Origin: Thecamonas trahens ATCC 50062 | Lineage: Eukaryota > Apusozoa > Apusomonadida > Apusomonadidae | Reading direction: 5' to 3' | Assembly: GCF_000142905.1 (NCBI RefSeq) | Contig: NW_013657640.1 | Location: 274,343 to 338,342 of the forward strand | DNA length: 64,000 bases | In this document: in pieces, positions 1-8,948 of the stretch | Layout: each line of letters begins with the position of its first letter | How positions within the stretch are numbered: position 1 is the first letter of the stretch | The notes under the pieces: model-generated | What the model saw: the letters and a program-made list of their open reading frames with translations, nothing else | Databases searched by the model: none | Told to the model about the DNA's origin: nothing | Translations under genes and position numbers: made by a program

Positions 1-1003
1 GGAAGATGGACTCGTCGTCGTGGACGCCGACGACGATGCGCGCGGCGTGCTCGCGCATACGAGTGAGGAGGCGGATGTGGCCGTCGTGGAAGAGGTCGAA
101 GCAGCCGACAGTGTATGCGGTGGTGAACTCGGGGGTGGCAGCCGGGCCTGCGCCCGAGCCGAACAGCTCGGTCGCCTGATGGACCGGCGACTGGAGCTTG
201 AGGCGCTCAAGCTCGGCCAGCGCCGAGGCCTTGCCGACCGACGAGGTGCGGACCTGGAACTTGTGGGCGAGCGAGGTGTGGGCCCAGCGGACAGAGAGGG
301 CGAGGCCGGCGAGGGCAAAGTAGGCGAGGAGGGTGAAGAGGTCAGCGGCACAGGAGAGGAAGAGAAAGGCGAGGCCGATCGAGTCGAGCTTCTCCTTGAC
401 CTTTGCCTCGATGGAGAAGCCGATCATGCCGCCGGCACCGCCATAGCGGGCGTAGCCGACGTCATCCGAGGGGCGGCTGGGGAAAAAGTCGATGACGCGG
501 ACGGCCATATCGACGACTTCGTAGCCAGTGAGGACGGCGAGGACGAGAAAGGCAGCAGCGCGAAGCGGGAGCGGAAAGGGAAGCTCGTTGACGTTGAGGA
601 GCATGGCAACAAAGCCGACACAGTTGACCAACTTGCCGACAAAGATGGAGAGAAAGGTGACGAGCGGATCATCGTCCTGATGCTTCTTTGTCTTGCGATC
701 TTGAGAGACAAGACCAGAGAGATGAGCGAGAAAAACATCATGCACAATGAGAGACAATGCCGAGAGCCAAGGCAGACCAAGGGCCATGCCCAGAATGAGG
801 GGAATAACCATGGCGAGACGAACGGCTTGGACAGTGACAGGCGAGTTGGGAACGATGGCAAGACCAAAGAGCGAGATAGCATTGCTCGGCAGCGATGCCA
901 TGGCTGCCTTGCAAGCCAGCGTTGTCGGCACATACACAACCTTGTCATACACCTGTACAGCAAGCCATAGAAATGGCCCAGACATGTGGTTGCTACCGGA
1001 CAT
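1..1003 (-). CDS. Multi-pass membrane protein fused to a cytidylyltransferase domain (3' end outside window)
   Basis: The minus-strand reading frame is open from an ATG at 1001-1003 to the window edge, so the C-terminus is missing. The first 230 or so residues are hydrophobic, with several membrane segments (for example AVRLAMVIPLILGMALG). The visible end has the nucleotidyltransferase signature GCFDLFHDGHIRLL, i.e. the HxGH motif of the CTP_transf-like family, which includes phosphoethanolamine and glycerol-3-phosphate cytidylyltransferases making CDP-activated alcohols. The membrane part contains SLPSNAISLF, which resembles the start of CDP-alcohol phosphatidyltransferases, but I do not see their full DGxxAR...GxxxDxxxD signature. 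A bifunctional phospholipid enzyme (activation plus membrane transfer) is therefore plausible but unproven. A second in-frame ATG lies at 983-985. No intron is needed in the visible part. The cytidylyltransferase call is firm; the function of the membrane domain is inference. Confidence 0.75.
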   Translation of the reverse strand, partial: MSGSNHMSGPFLWLAVQVYDKVVYVPTTLACKAAMASLPSNAISLFGLAIVPNSPVTVQAVRLAMVIPLILGMALGLPWLSALSLIVHDVFLAHLSGLVSQDRKTKKHQDDDPLVTFLSIFVGKLVNCVGFVAMLLNVNELPFPLPLRAAAFLVLAVLTGYEVVDMAVRVIDFFPSRPSDDVGYARYGGAGGMIGFSIEAKVKEKLDSIGLAFLFLSCAADLFTLLAYFALAGLALSVRWAHTSLAHKFQVRTSSVGKASALAELERLKLQSPVHQATELFGSGAGPAATPEFTTAYTVGCFDLFHDGHIRLLTRMREHAARIVVGVHDDESIF

Positions 1004-1245
1004 GGACAACGGAGGCTGTTGAGTGCGGTGTGCGGGGCTGGTGGTGCGGGGGTGTACCTGCGCGTGACGTTCGGTGGACGTTTGCGTGAGCGCAATGATT
1101 TCGGGTGAAAGTTTTTTTGGTTCAATTTTTTTCTGTGATGCCGCGGTGGGAGGAGACAGGAGGGGGGGGGGGCATGGGCGCGTGGTATCGGGTGGCATGA
1201 AGACGTCCTAACAAACATGTGCGTCTTTGCGTGCTGTGCTTACAA

Positions 1246-1289
1246 GGTGTGTGTGTGTGCGTGTGTGTGTGTGTTTGTGTGTGTGTCGA
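1246..1289. repeat. GT microsatellite
   Basis: A nearly pure GT/TG tract lies in the 502-bp gap between the ATG of the cytidylyltransferase gene and the stop of the receptor-like gene. The rest of that gap holds a short poly-G run near 1166 and no convincing coding potential. Confidence 0.85.
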
Positions 1290-1505
1290 GTAGAGAGATC
1301 TTGCGCGAACGTGGACATGAGGGGTTAGTACGCGGGCTCGACAGGTATGACGGCATCTGTGAGCATGGAGAATGTTACATACAATGACAAGAGCATGAAT
1401 GGCGTGCTGCATCGCATGGCCGATCCGCACCCGATGGCCGCACCGCCAAACAGCGCTAAATGCCTTCCACAACGACGCTCGACTCCAGTGCATCGCAGGC
1501 CGGCG

Positions 1506-4500
1506 CTAGCGCAGCGTGGTGATGATCGGCCAGACGAGGGCCGCGATAAAGACAAAGCACATGCAGATGTTGCCGACAAGAAAGGCGGCGTTGAGAATGC
1601 GTGACGAAGTCGAGCCGTGGACGGTGTTGACGATGCCGACGACAAGCATGAGCGAAACGGCGCACATCGCCGTGGCGCACGCCTCGATCCACGACGCCAG
1701 CGCAGACTTGTACGGCCAGAGCGCAAAGTGGACAACAAGGGCCAGAAGAAGGATACCAAGCATGGCAATCGAGGCAAAGGTAAAGTGCGGATCGTTGTCA
1801 AAGATGGCAATGGTGGCTACAAGGGCAAAGGTTAGCCGCCGGACGAGGACCACCACCTCGTACCACCGACAGCTCGGCCGGTAGCTTGCGCGCAGAAAGT
1901 CGAGCGCAATGTAGATCGGCGAGTGCTGGGTCCGCTCCTGGCGCGCGACGTAGATGATAGTGACAGCACCCGCAATGATAATGATGATTGTGGCGATGGC
2001 GACCTTGGCCATGCCGCCGTACTCACTGCTACCCACCTCGCACCTGATCCACGGCGCGACAAAGAGGAACCGCCCGGCCGAGAGCTCGTGCTGTGGGATT
2101 TCAGGGACGCACGCAAAGATCGAGAACGCGCGCGAGGCGGTGGGAAAGATGAAAAAGTAGGTGACCACCAGAAGCATCCGTAGCGCCCGTGCCTGCAGTC
2201 CGCGCACGTCGCGCATCTTCTGAGCGTCGACCACTCGCCGCGACGTCGGCCCGTGCTCCGAGTAGTGGCTCTGGCTGACGCAGAGAATGAAGCGGTGGCA
2301 AGTAAAGGCGGCGGCGACCGCTGCCATGAGCATGATTGGCAGCGAGAGAGTGAGATAGAACTGGTGCTCAAAGTCAAGGCCTGCACACGCCAGGCCGGTC
2401 ATCTGGACGCTCGACGCCTCGACGACGCTCGCCAGCGACTGGGCCACCTCGGTTGGGTCGATGTCATAGACGGCCACAATCGCCGCAAGCGACTGCAGGT
2501 ACACGATAAACGACTTGGAGACAGCTTCGACGTGCCTGCGCACCTCAGTCCGCCCCTGGTGACCGACCGATGTGCTCGTCATCCGCAGCGACCGCGGGCC
2601 ATCAAAGAGAACCGAGCTCGACCGTGGGCTCATGCCCTTGATCGCGTGTGTCTCGGCTGGGTCAGAGAGCGACGACGAGTCGGACGAGGTCGACGACCGA
2701 GCAGCAAGAAACAGCTGGGCGGTGTCGGCATGCGCGACGCCGCTGCGTCTCACTGCGGCGCGATACTCACGGATCCGATCGACGACCACGTAGAGCAGGA
2801 TGGAGAGGAGGCCGAGGCTGATGACCGCGAGCTCATAGTTGCGGCGGAGACCCATGACCGCCATAAGGCCTACGACGATAGCCTCAAACACAAAAAGCGC
2901 AACCTCGCGCCAGAGCCATGCCATCCATCGCAAGCCCTGCCGGAGCGCGTGACACTGCTCGATGCCCGAGATGGCGGCAAAGTTGAGCTGTTGAAGCGAG
3001 ACTCGCCGATCGGCCATGAGAACAAAGACAATGACCATGACCATACTGAAGAGCAAGATGCCGGCGGTGGCAACCAGCGACACCGACTTTCCGCTTGCCA
3101 AGCACCGCCGGCACTCACCCGCAGTGTCGGTAAAATACCCGTCAGCGCACCGGGAGCAGAGCCGGCCAGCATAGCCATCGGCGCACTGCGTGCCGTTGTG
3201 CCCGGGACACACCCTCTGCGCACGGACAAGTGAGTCACGGCAGGGGATAAAGACGTAGTCAATCTCGCGGTCGCGGCTCGTGCGGCGACAGCCCGAGTTG
3301 ATCGACATCTGGTAGCCAGGCCGGGCGATTGGGTGCGCGTCACCTCCCGGGCACACTGCGCCCTCAATCGCCGCACACGAGACGCATCCAGTAGCGTTGG
3401 CCCAAGCCCCGCACCGGAACGAGCCCTGCTGGCAGTGGCAGTCGCTGACGGCACCAGAGCCGGGAAGCGAGGTGGTGAGCGGCGGACAAGCGTCGCACTT
3501 GGGAACGCACATCGATCCAAAGTCGCCGTACGTGTTGCCCGGGCACTCGGTACAGAACGCGCGCAGGCCGCAGCCTGTCCTTCGCTGACCGGCCGGGCAG
3601 GTGTGCGCCTGGGCCGATGAGATGCGGAATGGCGAGCCCGGAATGGAGCGGAAGCCTTGGTCCGAAACGGGCGCGGACGTAAGCAAACGAAAAGTCGCGG
3701 CCGTCGGCCGGCGGGCGAGCGGAAAGGTAACAACCTGCATGCCGTTGCACTCGGCCATGGTTAGAGGCGAGGTGACACCGTCGATGACCACCGACGCCGT
3801 AGCGCTGGGATCGCCATCGGCCGGCGCAAGCCAGTTGCCGAACTCGTCAAAGATCATGACGCCGGCGGTGGCTGGTGCCGCCAGCTCGATCAGGGCTGTC
3901 GGGCTAAAGGTCCTGGGCAGCAGCGTGTTGCATGCACCGCAGCACGCGGCGTACGACATCTGGTGATTGGCAGGGCCAGGAGTTACCTCGATGGTGCGAG
4001 AACCCATCGCAAGCCTGGTGCCGTCTTTGGCGAGGACAAGGGTGAGGTTGTAAGTACCAGCCCGCGTGGGCGCGATGAGCGGCACCTTGTACGTACCCGA
4101 TGCGTACGAACCCTTGCCGAGAGTAAAGTTCGATCCGGGCAACAGGACCGGCGTTTCGGCCTCGACAGGCCACGACAGGAAGATTATGGTGGTTGACGCA
4201 ACCATGACCGACGATGGCGGACCAGACAAGGCCGTGGCGTTGTACAGGCACGGCGGGAGAGCGGGCGTCCAGTCATCGTCCATATCGCAGGTGACAACTG
4301 GCGCGAATGGCGGGAGTACGTAGTTGTCATCGCATGTGATGGCAAGTGACCACACACTGGTGTGGATCATTTCGGTCTTGCCGTGTGGGACGACATCCAC
4401 CGAAACGGAATTGCAACTGCAAGGAGGCGGCGGTGGTGGTGGAGGCGATGGAGGTGGCGGTGAAGGAGGTGGCGGCGGCGGCGAAGGAGGAGGCGGCGGC

Positions 4501-5906
4501 GATGGTGGTGGAGGCGATGGAGGTGGCGGCGAAGGAGGAGGCGGCGGCGAAGGAGGCGGCGGCGAAGGAGGAGGCGGCGATGGAGGAGGCGGCGATGGAG
4601 GAGGCGGCGATGGAGGAGGCGGCGAAGGAGGAGGCGGCGGCGATGGAGGTGGCGGTGGAGGTGGCGGCGATGGTGGCGGCGGCGGCGAAAGAGGTGGCGG
4701 CGGCGACGGAGAACCGACCAAGGCCACTGACTTGCTTGCGCTTGTACGGGCGGTCAGAAAAGGCCCTGACCTGGGTCGCAGCACATTCGAGGGAAAGTAG
4801 CGCGCACTCGACTGCCTATCAGCCACACTCGTTGGACTCTCACAGCTTGATCCGACCAGATCGCAAGCTATTGTGTACGTATCCCGGCTAGTGGGATGCG
4901 GAACAGCGATGACCGCCACTCCGAGCCTTGTGTCGAGCGCAAGCATACATCCACCTTTCAAAGAAGACGTCGACCACGACGCAGCCACCACATGTGTGCA
5001 CGATGTGCCCGAGTACGAGCACTTTGTGAGGTACGTGCTGCCATCGGCAGTGGTAGAAGCGATCACAACCTGCGAGTTAGAAGTATCGACCTGGAGCGAG
5101 CTCGACATCGAAGAAGAGACTACAATGCCCCCAGACACGTCTCTCCCAGTGCAACCTGTTCCAGCCAACGAGCACGAGTGAAAGTACAGCCGGTTATCAT
5201 CCGTGTTTCGGGCGGCGAAGACGAGCTTGCTGCCGGCGATGCCTGCAGATGGGAACAATCGATCCGAGATCGCGCTCTGCAGCGAGCATGAGTCGAGAGA
5301 GAGCGTGCATCGGTATATATAGACACGGGTGTCACCATTGTCTCTGTTTGCCAAGACAAACACTGTCGAGGCTAGCGGATGAACAGCAACAGACGAGTGT
5401 GAGGGAGGGTGGGCCTTGTCGAGCACGGCGGTGGCCTCACTGCTTGCCGACGTCATCCCACTCCTCATGATGGCCGTTCCATAGTAGTGAATACCACCAG
5501 ATGATTCGTCATACACAGAGAGCGAGACGTAGGCTTGAGACATGTACATGGCGATGTCCTGCACACCAAGGATGGTGAGACCGCCGGAGCGAGTAAAGTC
5601 CGCACCGGGAATTGGGACACCATCCGGCAACAATGGAACAAAACGAACTTGTCGTTGCGCAGAGCCATGGACACCCATGACCGCCCCACTTGCATCGTCA
5701 CGCGCGACAAAATAGTCATTGAGTTCTGGTTGGTATGCCTCTAGAGCATTCCTTCCGCTCTCGTGCGGCGACATCGCAGACGGCGTTGCAGCGACATCGC
5801 CGCGTTCGCCGGTGAGCAAAGCAGCAACGACGACGACGACGACGACAAACAGCAGACGGCACCAGTTTGCGCGAATGACTCTAGACCCAGCCATATACAC
5901 CGGCAT
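1506..5906 (-). CDS. Large receptor-like protein: ectodomain, SPPPP hinge, Cys-rich region, multi-pass membrane domain
   Basis: About 1466 aa from the ATG at 5904-5906, chosen because a strong signal-anchor (LLFVVVVVVVAALL) follows within 30 residues; an ATG at 5892-5894 is also possible, and ATGs further upstream would run into the divergent neighbour. Order: N-terminal ectodomain (residues 35-400); a hydroxyproline-glycoprotein-like hinge of about 90 residues of SPPPP repeats (405-494); a second extracellular region; a Cys-rich ephrin-receptor/GCC2-like segment (about 766-933, with CADGYAGRLCSRC); then a membrane domain of roughly eight helices to the end. The membrane domain is clearly paralogous to that at 6128-8764: both have YFFIFP, APWIRC, LVRRL.FAL and SALASW motifs in the same order. 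It is probably a cell-surface sensor or adhesion protein. No kinase or other catalytic domain is visible. The function is unknown. Confidence 0.85.
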   Translation of the reverse strand: MPVYMAGSRVIRANWCRLLFVVVVVVVAALLTGERGDVAATPSAMSPHESGRNALEAYQPELNDYFVARDDASGAVMGVHGSAQRQVRFVPLLPDGVPIPGADFTRSGGLTILGVQDIAMYMSQAYVSLSVYDESSGGIHYYGTAIMRSGMTSASSEATAVLDKAHPPSHSSVAVHPLASTVFVLANRDNGDTRVYIYRCTLSLDSCSLQSAISDRLFPSAGIAGSKLVFAARNTDDNRLYFHSCSLAGTGCTGRDVSGGIVVSSSMSSSLQVDTSNSQVVIASTTADGSTYLTKCSYSGTSCTHVVAASWSTSSLKGGCMLALDTRLGVAVIAVPHPTSRDTYTIACDLVGSSCESPTSVADRQSSARYFPSNVLRPRSGPFLTARTSASKSVALVGSPSPPPPLSPPPPPSPPPPPPPPSPPPPPSPPPPSPPPPSPPPPSPPPPSPPPPSPPPPPSPPPPSPPPPSPPPPPSPPPPPPSPPPPSPPPPPPPPCSCNSVSVDVVPHGKTEMIHTSVWSLAITCDDNYVLPPFAPVVTCDMDDDWTPALPPCLYNATALSGPPSSVMVASTTIIFLSWPVEAETPVLLPGSNFTLGKGSYASGTYKVPLIAPTRAGTYNLTLVLAKDGTRLAMGSRTIEVTPGPANHQMSYAACCGACNTLLPRTFSPTALIELAAPATAGVMIFDEFGNWLAPADGDPSATASVVIDGVTSPLTMAECNGMQVVTFPLARRPTAATFRLLTSAPVSDQGFRSIPGSPFRISSAQAHTCPAGQRRTGCGLRAFCTECPGNTYGDFGSMCVPKCDACPPLTTSLPGSGAVSDCHCQQGSFRCGAWANATGCVSCAAIEGAVCPGGDAHPIARPGYQMSINSGCRRTSRDREIDYVFIPCRDSLVRAQRVCPGHNGTQCADGYAGRLCSRCADGYFTDTAGECRRCLASGKSVSLVATAGILLFSMVMVIVFVLMADRRVSLQQLNFAAISGIEQCHALRQGLRWMAWLWREVALFVFEAIVVGLMAVMGLRRNYELAVISLGLLSILLYVVVDRIREYRAAVRRSGVAHADTAQLFLAARSSTSSDSSSLSDPAETHAIKGMSPRSSSVLFDGPRSLRMTSTSVGHQGRTEVRRHVEAVSKSFIVYLQSLAAIVAVYDIDPTEVAQSLASVVEASSVQMTGLACAGLDFEHQFYLTLSLPIMLMAAVAAAFTCHRFILCVSQSHYSEHGPTSRRVVDAQKMRDVRGLQARALRMLLVVTYFFIFPTASRAFSIFACVPEIPQHELSAGRFLFVAPWIRCEVGSSEYGGMAKVAIATIIIIIAGAVTIIYVARQERTQHSPIYIALDFLRASYRPSCRWYEVVVLVRRLTFALVATIAIFDNDPHFTFASIAMLGILLLALVVHFALWPYKSALASWIEACATAMCAVSLMLVVGIVNTVHGSTSSRILNAAFLVGNICMCFVFIAALVWPIITTLR
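4425..4700 (-). repeat. Pro-rich SPPPP-coding repeat
   Basis: On the plus strand this is an irregular GGA/GGC/GGT array (ggaggcggcg-type units). On the coding strand it encodes alternating Ser and runs of Pro, as in pherophorin or extensin hinges. Such arrays readily change length by slippage. Confidence 0.85.
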
Positions 5907-6127
5907 ACTACCTACACACCAGGCAGACACTGTGTACGCAGGTGGAAGAGAGCTGGCCCCAAACCACAGCTTGTTCGGCGAGCCCTCGCTGAGCGGCCAC
6001 GGTGCAAGTCTGACGGACATTTTTGTGGCCATCCAACCCGTTGCGAGCTCTTCCCCTTCCGACCACCTCACCGTCCCACGGCAACGACGGCAAGGATCGC
6101 ATTCCGCCCCCACGCAACCCACCAACA
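5907..6127. promoter_or_regulatory. Shared spacer of the divergent receptor-like pair
   Basis: The predicted start codons of the two paralogous receptor-like genes face away from each other across 221 bp, so their promoters must lie here. No TATA box or other motif can be assigned by eye. This is inferred from gene arrangement only. Confidence 0.5.
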
Positions 6128-8764
6128 ATGCTGTTAACGAGGACACGTCGCACATGTGCTTGGTGGGGCGTGGCTCTTGTCGTGGCTGCTATGTGTTTGC
6201 TCTCGGTAGTGGTCTCGGCTAATGTCGACCTCTCCCGCACTACCTTGGCTTTTCCGGACCGATTGAGACGCGAGACCAACTTTACGTATGGCCTATGGAG
6301 CGGGTCGCGGACGGTAGCGGTAGGCGTCCAACTGCGAGACGGCGACGGTACGCGTGTTGACAATGAGTTTGGCTTGGAGCCAGCCGATGTCGTTGTGGTC
6401 TTTCTCGGCGGATCTCACAGACCGTCGGTCAGCGTCGTGGCTTTCGACAACGACCGTAATGTCACCGACTACACCAGCGGCGCAGCGTTTGGCTTCAATC
6501 TGACCTTTCCCACCAACGCGCACTACTTTCTGAACGTCCAAGTCGCCAATGTGTCGATTGAGCCGGGAGAGACGGTGGTCATCCAGGCCTTTCTGCCGTG
6601 CGCGGCCGGCATGCGCGCCATGCACCGCGACGATCGCGGCGTCAACTCGCACGAGTTCACCTGCGCGGCGTGTCCCAAAGGCGAGTGGGCGCGAGTTGAC
6701 GAGAGTGAGTGCACGCCATGCAGTGGAGCTCATACGACTACTTTCGTTCCGCTGCCTGTCTCACAGGACGACTGCGAGTGCGCGCCGGGGTACTATAGGC
6801 TAGGACCGGCTGTTCTGGATTGCGTTGCCTGCCCCTCCGGCGCGATATGCCCTGGCCGCCATTACCCGCCGCGCGCCGAGCCGGGCTACTACCCGGGAAC
6901 AAAACCTCACACGTTTGTACGGTGCCGCAACGAGGCGGTCTGCCCCAATAACGCAACGCAGGAAACCGGGGGCTTTGAGTGTGCCGATGGCTACCGCAGT
7001 CGGCTCTGCTCGCGGTGCGCGAGCAACTGGTTCGTCAACTCGCACGGCGACTGTGAATGCTGCTCCGCGTCGGGCCGCAACGACGCGGTAACAGTAGTGC
7101 TTTCATCAGGGGTCGTCGGCATCGGCATCTTTGTCTTTATTGTCTACGTCCTTGCCAACCAGTCGGTGCGGCCGCGATCGTCGCTCCCGCCGCAGCACTA
7201 CCGCGGCCGGCTTGTGCTCAAGTGGGCGCAGCGGCTGTGGCGCGAGTTTCTGACGGTGGCATCGCTCTGCGCAGCGTTGTACGCACTGGTGGTGATGCGA
7301 GTGCTCGAGGTAATGCAACTGGCAGTCATGATCTTGCTGCTCATCCTCATCTCGACCTACATGGTGTTCTCGCGCGTGCTCCTTTTCCGTCGCCGGCGCC
7401 AACAGTCACACACATACATGCCAGCGGCTGCCTTGCCCGACGAGGAGCAGGAGATGCTCAACATCGGGTACCAGGCGTGGGACTCGCGATCGGGCTCGGG
7501 CTTGGGCTCGAGCTCGGGCTCGGGCCTGGGCTCGGACGTGGAATGCAAGACTGATGGGTTCACGCCGCCAGAGATTGATGATGGCTCGAGCAGGGGCAGG
7601 CGTGGCGCCGGCGATGGCGACGGTGTCGGCGAGGAGCGGGCATTTGGCAAGCGCGAGCACGCGACGGCGGTGGCCAAGTCATTTGTAGTGTACCTGCAGA
7701 CTGTGTCGACGGTGGTGAGCGTGTACAATGTGGACATGGCTCTTGCGCTGCGGCAGATGGGCTCGGTCGTGGCGGCGGCCAACATGCGGATGAACGGGCT
7801 GGCGTGCGCATGGGACGAGTTTGACTTTGTCGGCCCATACCTAGCCACAGTTGTGGCATGTCCGGCACTAATGATAGCAGTGGTAGTGGCATACTGCTTC
7901 CATGGCTGGCTACTCCGGCTGAGGCTGCCGCCGTATCAAGTGCCAGAGGCGTACATCCAGGAGCTGCGGCTGCTGCGGATCCGCGCGCTGCGGCTTGTGC
8001 TGATCATTGCATACTTTTTCATCTTTCCTATCTCGTCGCTCTCGTTTGACATGTTTGCCTGCATCGACGAGGGCAACGGGTCGGGCGCAACGTTCCTGGC
8101 GCGAGCGCCGTGGATCCGCTGTGGGACGACGGAGCACCAGCAGCTGTTGGCGGTGGCGACCACGTCGCTGATTGTGGTGTTTGGCGGCTCTTCGCTCGTC
8201 ATCTGGCGAGTGTATGCGCTGCGAAACGACTCGGAGGCCATCACCATCCGCGCGCTCAGCTTTCTCACCAACGGATATCGCGCCGGCGCCGGCGGGTACG
8301 AGGTGCTTGTGCTTGTGCGGCGACTGGTCTTTGCGCTTTTCGTGGCGCTCCTCTCCTACTCGCCCGAACTGCTCGGCGGAGCGCTTATGACGACACTCAT
8401 GGGCGCGTTTCTGGCGCACTTTGTGTTTTGGCCACTCAAATCGTCGCTCGCGTCCTGGATGGAGGCGACCGGTCTGGTCATGGCCATGTTCTCGCTCATG
8501 GCCATCGTCTCGATGTACCACAATTCGAGCAGCGAGACAAGCGCGATCCGCGCTAGCTCGGTCTCCACGCCGTCGACGACGCTCAAGCTGCTCTCGCTCA
8601 TTCTCATTCTTGGCAATGTAGCCCTAAGCATTGCCTTTATCACCGTCATGGTCGGGCCTGTCTTCCGCGACATGGTCGTCACCCGCAGTGGGCGGGGCCG
8701 CCAGCCCACCCGAGCCACCATCGACCGCACGCCACTCGTTCCTGATCCCGACCACATCCAATGA
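6128..8764 (+). CDS. Receptor-like protein with Cys-rich ectodomain and multi-pass membrane domain
   Basis: 878 aa. The start at 6128 is chosen because the next residues form a clean signal peptide (VALVVAAMCLLSVVVSA). A short ectodomain (about 35-155) is followed by a Cys-rich ephrin-receptor/GCC2-like region (about 157-316, with CADGYRSRLCSRC), a first membrane segment at about 321-343, a Ser/Gly-rich cytoplasmic loop (about 440-510) and a further group of hydrophobic helices to about residue 850. This C-terminal half is paralogous to the divergent gene at 1506-5906, matching SFVVYLQ, RALRLVLIIAYFFIFP, APWIRC, YEVLVLVRRL and SSLASWMEA. Compared with its partner it lacks the Pro-rich hinge and most of the ectodomain. 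It is likely a cell-surface receptor or channel-like protein; I cannot assign a ligand or an established family. Confidence 0.88.
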   Translation: MLLTRTRRTCAWWGVALVVAAMCLLSVVVSANVDLSRTTLAFPDRLRRETNFTYGLWSGSRTVAVGVQLRDGDGTRVDNEFGLEPADVVVVFLGGSHRPSVSVVAFDNDRNVTDYTSGAAFGFNLTFPTNAHYFLNVQVANVSIEPGETVVIQAFLPCAAGMRAMHRDDRGVNSHEFTCAACPKGEWARVDESECTPCSGAHTTTFVPLPVSQDDCECAPGYYRLGPAVLDCVACPSGAICPGRHYPPRAEPGYYPGTKPHTFVRCRNEAVCPNNATQETGGFECADGYRSRLCSRCASNWFVNSHGDCECCSASGRNDAVTVVLSSGVVGIGIFVFIVYVLANQSVRPRSSLPPQHYRGRLVLKWAQRLWREFLTVASLCAALYALVVMRVLEVMQLAVMILLLILISTYMVFSRVLLFRRRRQQSHTYMPAAALPDEEQEMLNIGYQAWDSRSGSGLGSSSGSGLGSDVECKTDGFTPPEIDDGSSRGRRGAGDGDGVGEERAFGKREHATAVAKSFVVYLQTVSTVVSVYNVDMALALRQMGSVVAAANMRMNGLACAWDEFDFVGPYLATVVACPALMIAVVVAYCFHGWLLRLRLPPYQVPEAYIQELRLLRIRALRLVLIIAYFFIFPISSLSFDMFACIDEGNGSGATFLARAPWIRCGTTEHQQLLAVATTSLIVVFGGSSLVIWRVYALRNDSEAITIRALSFLTNGYRAGAGGYEVLVLVRRLVFALFVALLSYSPELLGGALMTTLMGAFLAHFVFWPLKSSLASWMEATGLVMAMFSLMAIVSMYHNSSSETSAIRASSVSTPSTTLKLLSLILILGNVALSIAFITVMVGPVFRDMVVTRSGRGRQPTRATIDRTPLVPDPDHIQ

Positions 8765-8948
8765 CATGTAGTATGTACATAGTGAATGGTTATATGTGTG
8801 TATATGTATATATGTGTTTGTGTGTGTGTGCGTGAGTGTGTTGTGTTAGATGCGCGCGCGTTTTCGTCGTATTTTGGCGCAATCAGTAGCAAGGCCAAGT
8901 GCAAGACGGATATACCCGAGTCGGCCACCACTCGTCGCCGGACTCACC

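Noticed and set aside
20-970. Plus-strand open frame of about 316 codons
   Set aside because: It is exactly antisense to the membrane/cytidylyltransferase gene, whose minus-strand product has a clear catalytic motif. The plus-strand product is Glu/Asp/Gly-rich with no domain.
4425-4700. Possible CRISPR-like or satellite array
   Set aside because: Irregular GGA/GGC units in frame with, and coding for, the Pro-rich hinge; there are no spacers.
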